Assembly: GCF_936927845.1 (NCBI RefSeq)
Contig: NZ_CAKZHV010000068.1
Location: 62,001-126,000, forward strand
From: an uncultured Sphingomonas sp.
GTDB lineage: Bacteria > Pseudomonadota > Alphaproteobacteria > Sphingomonadales > Sphingomonadaceae
DNA: 64,000 nt
Direction: 5' to 3'
Of the stretch, positions 49,773-59,518 are shown one piece after another. Both the position numbers and the translations under genes were made by a program. The notes beneath the pieces were generated by a model. The model searched no databases and was not told the origin of the DNA. It was given only the letters and a program-made list of their open reading frames with translations. Numbering within the stretch: position 1 is the stretch's first letter; every line of letters begins with the position of its first letter.

Positions 49773-52401
49773 ATGGCTCGCCTTGATCGCGCGCTACCGC
49801 GTTGCTTTGTCGGTGAGCGTCGTGCTGCTGCTGGTCGCGCTCGGCTTCGCGGCGATGGAGGAACTGACTGCGCGTCTGAGCTACGCGCAGGTACGCGCCG
49901 CGCTGCACGCAATGACGCTGCCGCAGATCGTCGCGGCGATCGCCTTTACCACACTAAGCTATCTCGCGCTGACCTTGTACGACGTGCTCGCGCTGCACGT
50001 GATCGGACGCCCGCTACCGTGGCGCACCGCGGCACTTGCCTCGTTCACCAGCTACACGCTCAGCCACAATCTCGGCCTCTCGCTCGTCACCGGTGGTTCG
50101 GCGCGTTACCGCGTCTATACCGCGGCAGGGCTCGACGGACCCGATATCGCGCGCGTCATCGGCGTGGCGAGCGCGACATTCTGGAGCGGCATCATAACGG
50201 TGGCGGGAGCCGCGCTGGTGGCGCGATCGGACGCGATCACGCTTGGCGGGCTGACGCTCTCGCCCGCTTCGGCGCACGTCACCGGCGGCGCGATCCTCGC
50301 TGCCGCCGCCATGCTCGTGCTGTTGTGCGCACGTGCGCGCGGGCCGCTTCGGATGTGGCGGTTTACCCTGCCATTGCCGAACGGTGAACAGGCGCTGGCG
50401 CAGATAGGGGTTGCGCTGCTCGACGTGACCGCCGCCGCCGCCGCGCTTTTCGTGTTGATGCCGGGAGCGTCGCTTCACCTGCTGCCGAGCTTCATTCTCG
50501 CCTATGCGCTCGGCATCGTCGCGGCGGTGATGACGCACGTGCCCGGCGGTATCGGCGTGTTCGAGGCAGTGGTGCTGGCGGTCCTGCCCGGCAATCGGAT
50601 CGCCGCCTTCGCCGCGCTCGTCGCCTATCGCCTGATCTATTATCTTCTCCCGCTCGCGGTCTCGCTCGCGATGCTGGCTGGGCGGGAACTCTCGCGCAGG
50701 CGCACCCTCTCCGCGCGACTGCTGCGCGAGGGGCGCGCGGCGGCGACGGGGATCGCGCCGCTCGTGCTGGCGGCGGCGACGTTCAGCGGCGGGGCGATGC
50801 TGTTGTTGTCCGGATCGCTGCCGTCGTTGAAGGGCCGGATGGGCGCACTGTCGCACATCGCCCCGCTGCCGTTCATCGAAGCGAGCCATATCGCGGCGAG
50901 CTTGGTCGGCACCGGCCTGCTGCTGCTCGCTCCGGGTCTGTATCGCCGTCTCGACGGCGCATTCGTCGCGACGCGCGCGCTGCTGGTCGCGGGCGCACTG
51001 TTCTCGCTGGTGAAGGGCATCGATTACGAGGAAGCGAGCGTCTGCCTGCTGCTCGCTGGCTTGCTGCAATGGACCCGCGCGGCCTTCTACCGTCGCACCG
51101 CGCTCACGCAGATGCCGTTATCGGGCGCGTGGCTGGGCGCGGTTGCGGTGGTCGTGGCGGGCGCGACCTGGGCGGGGTTCTTCGCCTATCGCCAAATCCC
51201 CTATCAGGACGATCTCTGGTGGCGGTTCGCGCTACGCGGTGACGCCCCGCGCTTCTTGCGCGCGACCTTGAGTGTCGCAGTGCTGCTGTCGGGCGTCGCG
51301 GTCTGGCGCTGGCTCGGTCCCGCACCCAGCCTGCCCGAACGGGCGTGCGATCCCGAGCAGGTCGGCGCCATTCTGTCGCGTGGCAGCCGGACCGACGCGA
51401 TGCTCGCGCTCACCGGCGACAAGAACTTCCTGGTCGCAGAAAACGGCCGCGCGATGCTGATGTATCGCCGCCGCGGCGCGAGCTGGATCGTGATGGGCGA
51501 TCCGGTCGGCGAGCCGGGCGACTGGCCCGACCTGCTGTGGCGCATCCGCGACCTCGCCGATGCGGCGCAAGGACGTTTGCTGCTATACCAGATCACGCCG
51601 CCGGTGCTCGATCTCGCGATCGGCATGGGCTTGCACGTCATCAAATACGGCGAGGAAGCGGTCGTCGACCTGCCCGGGCTCACGTTCGACACGCCGCGGA
51701 TGCGATCGGTGCGCAAGGCCGAGCGCGCTGCCGCCCGCCGCGGCCTGACCTTCCGGATCATTCCAGCGGCCGAGGTGCCGGCAATGATCGACGAACTCGC
51801 CGCAGTGTCGCGGGAATGGTCGGCCGCCAAGGGACAGACCGAGAAGGGGTTCAGCCTAGGCCGATTCGACGCCGACTATCTCGCTAATTTCGACGTCGCG
51901 CTCGCAACAATCGGTGACCGTGTCGTCGCATTCGCCAATCTGTGGCTGACCGACAATCGAGCGGAAGCCTCGGTCGACCTGATGCGCCATCGTGATGATG
52001 CGCCGCCCGGCACGATGGATTTCCTGTTCGTTCACGTGATGCAATGGGCGCGTGTTGAGGGGTTCAAGCGCTTCTCGCTCGGGATCGCACCGCTGTCTGG
52101 AATTACGGGACGGCGCCTGGCACCGGCGTGGGCGCGTGCGGCGGCATTGGTGTTCCAGCATGGTGAGCGCTTCTACGGTTTCCGGGGCTTGCGCACCTAC
52201 AAGGAGAAGTTCGATCCCATCTGGGAGCCGCGCTACATCGCCGGACCGCGCGGGCTCGCGCTGGTGCAGTCGCTACGCGACCTGTCGCACCTGATCGGCC
52301 AGCCCACCCCTGTGTCATCGCCCACGACCCAGCGTCCGACACGCGAGGTGACGGCGTCGGCCGGGCTGCAGCCAATCAGAAGCAATCTGTTGCCGGCCTG
52401 A
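49765..52401 (+). CDS. mprF: MprF-type phosphatidylglycerol aminoacyltransferase/flippase
   Basis: This 878-residue protein has about 14 spans (residues 10-510), the flippase-type domain, then a cytosolic GNAT-like catalytic domain (DUF2156, about 540-860) with RKAERAAARRGL and FNPIWEPRY-like endings (KFDPIWEPRYIA). MprF transfers lysine or alanine from tRNA to phosphatidylglycerol and moves it outward, which lowers membrane negative charge. GTG 49765 was selected because it precedes the first span by eight residues; it overlaps the DUF2147 stop. The amino acid used cannot be told. Confidence 0.88.
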   Translation: MDRWLALIARYRVALSVSVVLLLVALGFAAMEELTARLSYAQVRAALHAMTLPQIVAAIAFTTLSYLALTLYDVLALHVIGRPLPWRTAALASFTSYTLSHNLGLSLVTGGSARYRVYTAAGLDGPDIARVIGVASATFWSGIITVAGAALVARSDAITLGGLTLSPASAHVTGGAILAAAAMLVLLCARARGPLRMWRFTLPLPNGEQALAQIGVALLDVTAAAAALFVLMPGASLHLLPSFILAYALGIVAAVMTHVPGGIGVFEAVVLAVLPGNRIAAFAALVAYRLIYYLLPLAVSLAMLAGRELSRRRTLSARLLREGRAAATGIAPLVLAAATFSGGAMLLLSGSLPSLKGRMGALSHIAPLPFIEASHIAASLVGTGLLLLAPGLYRRLDGAFVATRALLVAGALFSLVKGIDYEEASVCLLLAGLLQWTRAAFYRRTALTQMPLSGAWLGAVAVVVAGATWAGFFAYRQIPYQDDLWWRFALRGDAPRFLRATLSVAVLLSGVAVWRWLGPAPSLPERACDPEQVGAILSRGSRTDAMLALTGDKNFLVAENGRAMLMYRRRGASWIVMGDPVGEPGDWPDLLWRIRDLADAAQGRLLLYQITPPVLDLAIGMGLHVIKYGEEAVVDLPGLTFDTPRMRSVRKAERAAARRGLTFRIIPAAEVPAMIDELAAVSREWSAAKGQTEKGFSLGRFDADYLANFDVALATIGDRVVAFANLWLTDNRAEASVDLMRHRDDAPPGTMDFLFVHVMQWARVEGFKRFSLGIAPLSGITGRRLAPAWARAAALVFQHGERFYGFRGLRTYKEKFDPIWEPRYIAGPRGLALVQSLRDLSHLIGQPTPVSSPTTQRPTREVTASAGLQPIRSNLLPA

Positions 52402-52471
52402 GCGGATCAAGGTCCGCGTCGCCACGATCACGCGTGCAACTCGCGACAATAATGCTCGTTACGACGACGAC

Positions 52472-53167
52472 ATGAAGATCAAGGTCGCGAGCTACAACAT
52501 GCGCAAGGGGATCGGAACCGATCGCCGGCGCGACCCGCAACGTATTTTGGACGTATTGACCGAGATCGACGCCGACGTGGTCGCCTTGCAGGAGGCGGAC
52601 CGCCGCTTCGGTACCCGCGCCGCGGTCGTTACCCAGCATCACCTCGCCGAACATGGCGGATGGAAGGCGGTGGGTTTCGGCGCGCGGGCGCTCAGCCTCG
52701 GCTGGCACGGCAACGCATTGCTCGTGCGGCGGTCGGCGGAGGTGGTCGCGTGCGAAATGCTGCAACTGCCGACGCTGGAACCGCGCGGGGCGGTGCTGGC
52801 AGATCTGACGATCAGAGGGGAAATAGTCCGTGTCGTCGGCATGCACCTCGATCTGTCTGGCTTGTGGCGGCGGCGGCAGGCGCACGCGATCATCGCGCAC
52901 CTGTCCGCCCGCCCTTCGCAACCGACGATAATGATGGGCGACCTGAATGAGTGGAGCCGGCGATCGGGCTGTTTGCGTGATTTCGCCCGTTCGTTCGCGT
53001 TCGCCGAGACCGGTCCGAGCTTCCACGCGCGCCGACCAATCGCGCGACTCGATCGCATTATGGCGTCGCGCGATCTGCGGATCATAACGTGCGGTGTCCA
53101 CACGAGTGCTGCCGCGCGCACGGCGTCGGACCATCTGCCGATCTGGGCGGAGATCGCGTCGGCATGA
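52472..53167 (+). CDS. Endonuclease/exonuclease/phosphatase-family protein
   Basis: This 231-residue EEP-fold protein has all metal and catalytic motifs: SYNMRKG (about 7-13), LQEADRRFG (about 39-47), GMHLDLSG (about 125-132), MMGDLNEWS (about 154-162) and TASDHLPIWAEI (about 216-227). EEP proteins cut phosphodiesters in DNA, RNA or phospholipids. It is coupled by a 4-base overlap to a patatin-like gene, which favours a lipid phosphodiester as substrate, but this is an inference. There is no signal peptide. Confidence 0.88.
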   Translation: MKIKVASYNMRKGIGTDRRRDPQRILDVLTEIDADVVALQEADRRFGTRAAVVTQHHLAEHGGWKAVGFGARALSLGWHGNALLVRRSAEVVACEMLQLPTLEPRGAVLADLTIRGEIVRVVGMHLDLSGLWRRRQAHAIIAHLSARPSQPTIMMGDLNEWSRRSGCLRDFARSFAFAETGPSFHARRPIARLDRIMASRDLRIITCGVHTSAAARTASDHLPIWAEIASA

Positions 53168-55482
53168 GCGATGCCGGTGTGCCCGCCGCGCCGCGCGAGA
53201 AGGAGCTGCGGCTGGCACTGGTCTGCTACGGCGGGATCAGCCTGGCGGTTTACATGCACGGAATCACCAAGGAGATCTGGCACCTGGCGCGCGCCAGCCG
53301 CGCGCACCTCGACCGCGACAGCGAGCTGACCGGTTCGGCCGCCGTCTACGCGGCACTGCTGGGCGAGATGGAGCAAAGCGCAGGCGTCACGCTGCGCATC
53401 CTGCCCGATATCGTCGCCCGCGCGAGCGCGGGTGGCATTAACGGTATCTTCCTGGCGCAGGCCATCGCTTCGGGCCAGTCACTCGATCCGCTCACCGATC
53501 TGTGGCTCGACGGGGCAGATGTCGAGCGATTGATCGACGCCGACGCGGCACCCGCATCGCGCTTCTCCAAGATGTGGGCGCTACCGCTCGCGTGGATGGC
53601 CGCCGGACGTAGCGCGGACCAGCTCGATCATCTCGACGAGCCGACACGCGAGGAGGTGCGCGCGAAATTGTCGCATTTCATCCGCTCGCGCTGGTTCGAG
53701 CCGCCTTTTTCGGGCTCGGGGTTCACGCACATGCTGCTGGATGCCTTCGCGGCGATGGCGGCGTCGCCACGTGGACCAAGGCTGCTGCCTTCTGGTCAAC
53801 CGCTTGATCTGTTCGTAACCGTCACCGACTTTACCGGTCATCCCGAACGGCTGGAACTTCACTCACCGCGCGAGGTAACCGAAACCGAGCATCGCCTCGT
53901 CTTTCCCTTCAGCGACGGCGGCGCACCTCGCGACTCGCTGGCCGATCCGGCCGAACTGACCTTTGCCGCACGCGCGACCTCCAGCTTCCCCGGCGCTTTC
54001 CCGCCCGTCACCGTGGCAGAACTCGACAACGTCCTGGCAGCGCGCGGCGCAGACTGGCCGGGTCGACGCACGTTCCTGCGTCGTGTGTTGCCGCGCCAAG
54101 TCGCCGCCAACACGATCGACAAGACTGCGCTGATCGATGGCTCCGTGCTCGCCAATGCGCCGTTCCGCCCCGCGATCGACGCGTTGCACAACCGCCCGGC
54201 GCGGCGCGAGATCGATCGGCGCTTCGTTTACATCGATCCCTCTCCGGGCAATAAATTCCGGCTGTCGGGCAGCAACTCAGACGGCGTACCCGGCTTCTTC
54301 CAGACGATCCTGGGCGCGATCAGCGAGCTTCCGCGCCAGCAACCCATCCGCGACAACCTCGAAGCTCTGGCGGAGCGGTCGCGTCGTATCGAGCGGATGC
54401 GGGCGATCCTCGATGCGATCCGCCCCGACGTGGAGCGCGAGATCGAGCAACTGTTCGGACGCACCTTCTTCCTCGATCGGCCAACCGTACCGCGCCTCGT
54501 CGCGTGGCGACGGCGTGCGCAAACAGCGGCGGCCGAACGCGCCGGCTTCTCCTACGCGGGCTACGGGCATCTCAAGACCGCAAACGTGGTCGAGTTCGTC
54601 GCAACGCTGCTCCACGCGGTCGGCGGGGCACCTGGTGCGCAGCGCTGGAGCAACACGCGCGCGCGCATCGATCAGGCATTGGCGGCGCGCGGTGTCACCG
54701 CCAGCGCGGTGTTCACCGGCGAAGGCAGCGAGCCGACGATCGCCTTTCTGCGCACCTTCGACCTCGACTTTCGCGTCCGCCGTCTGCGGCTGCTCGCGCG
54801 CCGGATAGGCGAGGCGGAGAGCGAGGCGGGCGCGGAAACACTCGAGCCGCTGCGCCGTGCCGTTTACGATGCGCTCGGCGCCTATCTTGATGCGCGACGC
54901 CCGGAAGCGCATCGTGGCTTGCGCCATGCGATGCGTGCGCTGCGCGACGATGCGGCGCCGCTGCTCGACGCGCTCGGCACGTCGCTTAACTTAACCGATC
55001 TCGACGCGCAGACCGACGCGCGCATCGCTGCCGCACTGGCTGAACTGCCGCGTGAGTGGCGACACGCGATGCTGCTCAATTATCTAGGCTTTCCCTATGT
55101 CGATGTCGCCACGCTGCCGCTGCTGCAGGGCGAAGGCACCGACGAATACGACCCGATCCGCGTTGATCGCATCTCGCCCGACGACGCGCGCTCGATCCGC
55201 AGCGGCGGCGCCGAAGCGACGTTGAAGGGCATTCAGTACAACAGTTTCGGCGCGTTCTTCAGCCGCGCTTATCGCGAAAACGATTACCTCTGGGGTCGCC
55301 TGCACGGTGCCGAGCGGATGATCGACATCGCCGTCTCTACCCTGCCGGCCACCGGGCGACTGCGCGCCGGTCGCCTCGCCGCCATCAAGCGCGCCGCGTT
55401 CATCGCGATCCTCGACCAAGAGGAGCCGCGTCTAACCGCCGTGCCCACGCTGATCGCCTCGCTGCGCCGCGAACTCGGCTAA
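53164..55482 (+). CDS. Patatin-like phospholipase family protein
   Basis: This 772-residue protein has an N-terminal patatin domain. YGGISLAVYMHG (about 23-34) gives the oxyanion loop, ARASAGGINGIFLA (about 84-97) holds the nucleophile Ser in S-A-G-G, and DGSVLANAPF (about 326-335) gives the catalytic Asp. The long C-terminal part (about 400-772) is helical, like DUF3376-type patatins. ATGA overlaps the EEP gene. A cytosolic or peripheral lipid hydrolase is likely. No membrane span or signal was noticed. Confidence 0.86.
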   Translation: MSDAGVPAAPREKELRLALVCYGGISLAVYMHGITKEIWHLARASRAHLDRDSELTGSAAVYAALLGEMEQSAGVTLRILPDIVARASAGGINGIFLAQAIASGQSLDPLTDLWLDGADVERLIDADAAPASRFSKMWALPLAWMAAGRSADQLDHLDEPTREEVRAKLSHFIRSRWFEPPFSGSGFTHMLLDAFAAMAASPRGPRLLPSGQPLDLFVTVTDFTGHPERLELHSPREVTETEHRLVFPFSDGGAPRDSLADPAELTFAARATSSFPGAFPPVTVAELDNVLAARGADWPGRRTFLRRVLPRQVAANTIDKTALIDGSVLANAPFRPAIDALHNRPARREIDRRFVYIDPSPGNKFRLSGSNSDGVPGFFQTILGAISELPRQQPIRDNLEALAERSRRIERMRAILDAIRPDVEREIEQLFGRTFFLDRPTVPRLVAWRRRAQTAAAERAGFSYAGYGHLKTANVVEFVATLLHAVGGAPGAQRWSNTRARIDQALAARGVTASAVFTGEGSEPTIAFLRTFDLDFRVRRLRLLARRIGEAESEAGAETLEPLRRAVYDALGAYLDARRPEAHRGLRHAMRALRDDAAPLLDALGTSLNLTDLDAQTDARIAAALAELPREWRHAMLLNYLGFPYVDVATLPLLQGEGTDEYDPIRVDRISPDDARSIRSGGAEATLKGIQYNSFGAFFSRAYRENDYLWGRLHGAERMIDIAVSTLPATGRLRAGRLAAIKRAAFIAILDQEEPRLTAVPTLIASLRRELG

Positions 55483-55532
55483 GGCCGGCTAAGACTGGTC
55501 AAACCTGCCCGCCCGCGATAGCGTCGCGCGCG

Positions 55533-55862
55533 ATGCAGTTCCTGAAGATTCTGTTCTGGTGCCTGCTGGCGTTCATCGCCGCGGTGTTCACCTTCGGCAA
55601 TTGGACGACGGTGTCGATCCAGCTGTTCGGCGGGTTGGTGATGGAGATCAACCTGCCGCTGCTGCTGCTGCTCACCTTCCTGCTCGGCTTCGTGCCGACG
55701 CTGATCTACCAGCACGTGGTCCGCTGGCGGCTTCGCCAGCGCCTGTCGGCGGCAGAACGCGCGCTCGCCAGCACACGCACGATCAGCGAAGCAGCGCCTC
55801 CCGTGTCTAGCCTGCCGCCAGCCGCGCCCGTTCCATCCTCGACCATGACCGAGTCCGTCTGA
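55533..55862 (+). CDS. lapA: LapA-domain (DUF1049) membrane protein
   Basis: This 109-residue protein has two spans (about 4-21 and 40-61) and a basic cytosolic coiled tail (RWRLRQRLSAAERALAS). The LapA family works with LapB in envelope homeostasis in gammaproteobacteria; in bacteria without lipopolysaccharide the role is unknown. Its stop touches the pyrF start, an order often found in alphaproteobacteria. Confidence 0.82.
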   Translation: MQFLKILFWCLLAFIAAVFTFGNWTTVSIQLFGGLVMEINLPLLLLLTFLLGFVPTLIYQHVVRWRLRQRLSAAERALASTRTISEAAPPVSSLPPAAPVPSSTMTESV

Positions 55863-56536
55863 TGTCCAACCGGGTCTTCGTTGCGCTCGATACGCCAGAT
55901 CTCGCGCGCGCGCATACGCTGGTGCAGAACGTCCGTCATCACGTCGGAGGGGTAAAGCTGGGCCTAGAATTCTTCTGCGCCAACGGTCCCGCGGGCGTGC
56001 GCGCGATCGAAGAGATCGGGCTGCCCGTCTTCCTCGACCTGAAACTCCATGACATTCCCAACACGGTGGCCAAGGCCATTCAGTCGCTCGCGTCGCTCAA
56101 ACCTGCAGTACTGACCGTTCACGCTAGCGGCGGGCGCGCGATGCTGGAGGATGCCAAGGCCGCGGCGCACCCGGACACCCGCGTCGTCGCGGTAACGATG
56201 CTCACCAGCCTCGACGACGACGATCTGGCCGCCACCGGCGTCGCCGGCAGTGCGCACGATCACGTGCTGCGTCTCTCCGATCTGGCGCGCGAGGCCCGGC
56301 TGGACGGCATCGTCTGTTCGGGCGCGGAGGTGAAGGCGGCGCACCGGGCCTGGCCGAAGGGATATTTCGTCGTTCCCGGCGTGCGTCCGGCGGATGCCGC
56401 CGCCGGCGACCAGAAGCGCGTCGCCACACCGCGACGGGCGCTCGACGACGGTGCATCGATTCTCGTCATCGGCCGGCCGATCACCCAAGCCGCCAATCCC
56501 GACCAGGCCGCCCGCGCGATCGCTGCGACGCTCTGA
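55862..56536 (+). CDS. pyrF: Orotidine-5'-phosphate decarboxylase
   Basis: This 224-residue TIM-barrel enzyme makes UMP, the last step of pyrimidine synthesis. The signature FLDLKLHDIPNTV (about residues 57-69) holds the catalytic Lys/Asp network, and VVPGVRPADA and ILVIGRPIT bind phosphate. Start shares bases with the lapA stop. Product UMP is the substrate of pyrH elsewhere in this window. Confidence 0.95.
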   Translation: MSNRVFVALDTPDLARAHTLVQNVRHHVGGVKLGLEFFCANGPAGVRAIEEIGLPVFLDLKLHDIPNTVAKAIQSLASLKPAVLTVHASGGRAMLEDAKAAAHPDTRVVAVTMLTSLDDDDLAATGVAGSAHDHVLRLSDLAREARLDGIVCSGAEVKAAHRAWPKGYFVVPGVRPADAAAGDQKRVATPRRALDDGASILVIGRPITQAANPDQAARAIAATL

Positions 56537-56547
56537 GGGGCACCACC

Positions 56548-56778
56548 ATGGACGATGAAGCGAGAGCGCTTGTCGAAATGGTCCGCGCGGCGGCCGAGCG
56601 TCACAATTTGACCTGGGATGCGCTCATTCCCGATCGTTTCACCGTCAACGCCGCGGCGGAAGCAGCCGAGGACGCGGCTTACGCCGAAATGGCGCAGGCC
56701 AAACGCGCGTTGCGGGATCACATCTGCGCGACCTACGGCATCTCGATCGACGAGCTTTCCAGCCTCGCGATGCCGTGA
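56548..56778 (+). CDS. Small conserved-looking hypothetical protein
   Basis: This 76-residue acidic, helical protein (MDDEARALVEMVRAAAERHN) sits 11 bases after pyrF and starts after GAGGGG. No Cys, no span and no recognised motif. Coding character (spacing, ribosome site, composition) supports a real gene within the pyrF-trp run. Confidence 0.65.
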   Translation: MDDEARALVEMVRAAAERHNLTWDALIPDRFTVNAAAEAAEDAAYAEMAQAKRALRDHICATYGISIDELSSLAMP

Positions 56779-56829
56779 TTCGGCAGAGCCGATTGGCGCG
56801 ACGCCGTCATGGCTGCTAGGGCGCGCGCC

Positions 56830-57468
56830 ATGCCAGTCACCGCCAAGATTTGCGGCCTTTCGACCACCGCCACGCTCGATGCCGCGATCGCGGGCGGCGC
56901 GAGCCATGTCGGCTTTGTCTTCTTTCCGCCCTCGCCCCGACATGTGCCGTTCGACCACGCCGCCGCGCTCGCTGCGCGTGTGCCCGATCACGTCGCGCGG
57001 GTTGGGGTGTTCGTCGCCCCCGATGACGAGACGATTACCCGCGCCATGCAGACCGCGCGCTTGTCCGCGATCCAGCTTCACCGAACCGCGCCTGAACGCG
57101 TCGCACATCTGCGGCGAATGACGGGTGCGGAGGCTTGGGCTGCGGTAGCGGTCAAGACGCGCAGCGATCTCGACGTTGCGAACAGCTATACGGGGGCGGC
57201 TGATCGCCTGTTGTTCGACGCCAAGACACCTGCGGACGCCGCACTACCAGGCGGCATGGGAATACGGTTTGACTGGTCGCTGCTCGACGGCTTTCGCCCG
57301 CCACTTGCTTGGGCGTTGTCGGGGGGGATCGATGCAGTCAATGTGGCAGAGGCGGTCGCGCGTACCGGTGCGACGCTGGTCGATACCTCGTCAGGGGTCG
57401 AGACCGAACCGGGCGTCAAGAACGTGGACAAGATCGCCGCCTTCCTTCAATCGGTCCGCCAGCTATGA
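56830..57468 (+). CDS. trpF: Phosphoribosylanthranilate isomerase
   Basis: This 212-residue TIM-barrel enzyme catalyses the Amadori rearrangement in tryptophan synthesis. KICGLSTTATLDAAI (5-19) holds the catalytic Cys, VGVFVAPDDE and LSGGIDAVNVAEA (about 163-175) are phosphate-site segments, and the general-acid Asp lies in LVDTSSGVE. Start 56830 (MPVTAKICG). Its stop overlaps trpB (ATGA). Confidence 0.95.
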   Translation: MPVTAKICGLSTTATLDAAIAGGASHVGFVFFPPSPRHVPFDHAAALAARVPDHVARVGVFVAPDDETITRAMQTARLSAIQLHRTAPERVAHLRRMTGAEAWAAVAVKTRSDLDVANSYTGAADRLLFDAKTPADAALPGGMGIRFDWSLLDGFRPPLAWALSGGIDAVNVAEAVARTGATLVDTSSGVETEPGVKNVDKIAAFLQSVRQL

Positions 57469-58715
57469 CCCTCACCTCCGAACCCGTCCCCGCGCCCAAC
57501 AGCTTCCGCCAGCAACCCGACAGCCGCGGCCATTTCGGCGATTACGGTGGCCGCTATGTCGCGGAGACGCTGATGCCGTTGATCCTCGAACTCGAACGTG
57601 CGTATCGCGCGGCGAAGCAGGACCCGGCGTTCCAGGCGCAGTTCGACGACCTGCTCGAACATTATGTCGGTCGCCCCAGCCCGCTCTACCACGCCGAGCG
57701 GCTGACGGAGGCACTGCGCGCCAGCGCGCCAGGCGGCATGGGGCCTGAAATCTGGTTCAAGCGCGACGAACTGAATCACACCGGCGCGCACAAGATCAAC
57801 AATTGCGTCGGCCAGATCCTGCTCGCGCTCCGCATGGGCAAGACCCGGATCATCGCCGAGACGGGCGCGGGGCAACACGGCGTCGCGACCGCCACCGTCT
57901 GCGCGCGCTTCGGCCTTCCCTGCGTCATCTACATGGGCGCGAAGGACGTCGAGCGGCAGGCACCCAACGTTTTCCGCATGAAGCTGCTCGGCGCCGAGGT
58001 TCGCGCGGTCGAGAGCGGGGCGCGCACGCTCAAGGACGCGATGAACGAGGCGCTGCGCGACTGGGTCGCGAACGTGCATGACACGTTCTACATCATCGGC
58101 ACCGCGGCGGGCCCGCATCCCTATCCTGAACTCGTCCGTGACTTTCAAAGCGTGATCGGGCGCGAGGCGCGCGCGCAGATGCTGTCGCGCACCGGCCGCC
58201 TGCCCGACCTGCTCGTCGCGGCGATCGGCGGCGGCTCGAATGCGATCGGCCTGTTCCACCCGTTCCTCGACGACGCCGACGTGCAGATGCTCGGGGTCGA
58301 AGCGGCGGGCGAAGGATTGGAAGCCAAGCACGCTGCCAGTCTCGCCGGCGGCTTTCCGGGCGTGCTTCACGGCAACAAGACCTACCTGTTGCAGGACGAC
58401 GACGGGCAGATCGCGGAGGCGCATTCGATTTCCGCCGGGCTCGATTATCCCGGCATCGGTCCTGAACATGCCTGGCTGAAGGACATCGGCCGGGTCACCT
58501 ACACCAGCATCACCGACCGTGAGGCGCTCGACGCATTCCAGCTGTTGTGCCGTGTCGAGGGGATCATTCCCGCGCTCGAACCTGCTCATGCGATCGCCGC
58601 AGTCGCCGCCAAGTCAAAGGAAATGCAGCAGGATCAAATGATCCTCGCCAATCTGTGCGGCCGTGGCGACAAGGATATCTTCACCGTCGCCGAGGCGTTG
58701 GGAGTGGCGATCTGA
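57465..58715 (+). CDS. trpB: Tryptophan synthase beta chain
   Basis: This 416-residue PLP enzyme joins indole and serine. The PLP Lys lies in HTGAHKINN (about 103-111), the phosphate loop is GGGSNAIGLF (about 248-257), and GRYVAETLMP at the N-terminus is typical. Start 57465 (MTLTSEPVPAP) overlaps trpF; the stop overlaps trpA (TGATG). The order trpF-trpB-trpA keeps both synthase subunits balanced. Confidence 0.97.
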   Translation: MTLTSEPVPAPNSFRQQPDSRGHFGDYGGRYVAETLMPLILELERAYRAAKQDPAFQAQFDDLLEHYVGRPSPLYHAERLTEALRASAPGGMGPEIWFKRDELNHTGAHKINNCVGQILLALRMGKTRIIAETGAGQHGVATATVCARFGLPCVIYMGAKDVERQAPNVFRMKLLGAEVRAVESGARTLKDAMNEALRDWVANVHDTFYIIGTAAGPHPYPELVRDFQSVIGREARAQMLSRTGRLPDLLVAAIGGGSNAIGLFHPFLDDADVQMLGVEAAGEGLEAKHAASLAGGFPGVLHGNKTYLLQDDDGQIAEAHSISAGLDYPGIGPEHAWLKDIGRVTYTSITDREALDAFQLLCRVEGIIPALEPAHAIAAVAAKSKEMQQDQMILANLCGRGDKDIFTVAEALGVAI

Positions 58716-59518
58716 TGACGCGGCTGTCCAACGCCTTTCGCGCCGATCGGCCGGCGCTCGTCACCTTCGTCACTGCCGGTGACCCCGATGTAGCCGCCAC
58801 GCCCGCGATCCTCGGCGCCCTGGTCGCGGGCGGTGCCGACGTGATCGAGCTCGGCATGCCGTTCACTGACCCGATGGCCGATGGCCCGGCGATCCAGGCG
58901 GCGAACATCCGCAGCCTGGATGGCGGCACGACAACGGCGGACATTCTCGGCATCGCGGCGGGATTTCGCGCGCGTCACCCGGACGTGCCGCTGGTGCTGA
59001 TGGGCTATGCCAATCCGATGCTACGGCGCGGGGCCGAATGGTTCGCCACTGCCGCGCGCGAGGCGGGTGTCGACGGCGTGATCTGCGTCGACGTGCCGCC
59101 CGAGGAAGATGATGCCCTCGGCCCCGCGTTGCGCGAAGCAGGCCTGGACCTGATCCGTCTCGCCACGCCCACCACCGATGTCGCGCGGCTGCCCGAGGTC
59201 GTGAACGGTGCCTCGGGCTTCCTCTACTACGTGTCGGTCGCCGGTATCACCGGCCTGCAACAGGCGCAGCAGGCATCGATCGAACAGGCGGTCGCGCGAT
59301 TGAAGCAGGCGACCGACGTGCCGATCGCCGTCGGGTTTGGCGTCCGTACCCCCGATCAGGCGCGCGAGATCGGTGCGGTCGCCGATGGCGTCGTCGTCGG
59401 CTCGGCGATCGTCGAGATCGTGGCGCGGTACGGCTCGCAAGCGCCCACGCATGTCACCACTTATGTTCGCGGTCTGTCGGAGGCGCTCGCCTCGGCCCGC
59501 AAGGAAGCAGTACGATGA
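58715..59518 (+). CDS. trpA: Tryptophan synthase alpha chain
   Basis: This 267-residue TIM-barrel subunit cleaves indole-3-glycerol phosphate. Catalytic Glu and Asp lie in IELGMPFTDPMADGPAIQ (about 47-64). YYVSVAGITG (about 172-181) and GFGVRTPDQA (about 210-219) bind phosphate. Start 58715 gives the conserved RLSNAFRADRPALVTFVTAG. It overlaps accD by 4 bases. Confidence 0.97.
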   Translation: MTRLSNAFRADRPALVTFVTAGDPDVAATPAILGALVAGGADVIELGMPFTDPMADGPAIQAANIRSLDGGTTTADILGIAAGFRARHPDVPLVLMGYANPMLRRGAEWFATAAREAGVDGVICVDVPPEEDDALGPALREAGLDLIRLATPTTDVARLPEVVNGASGFLYYVSVAGITGLQQAQQASIEQAVARLKQATDVPIAVGFGVRTPDQAREIGAVADGVVVGSAIVEIVARYGSQAPTHVTTYVRGLSEALASARKEAVR

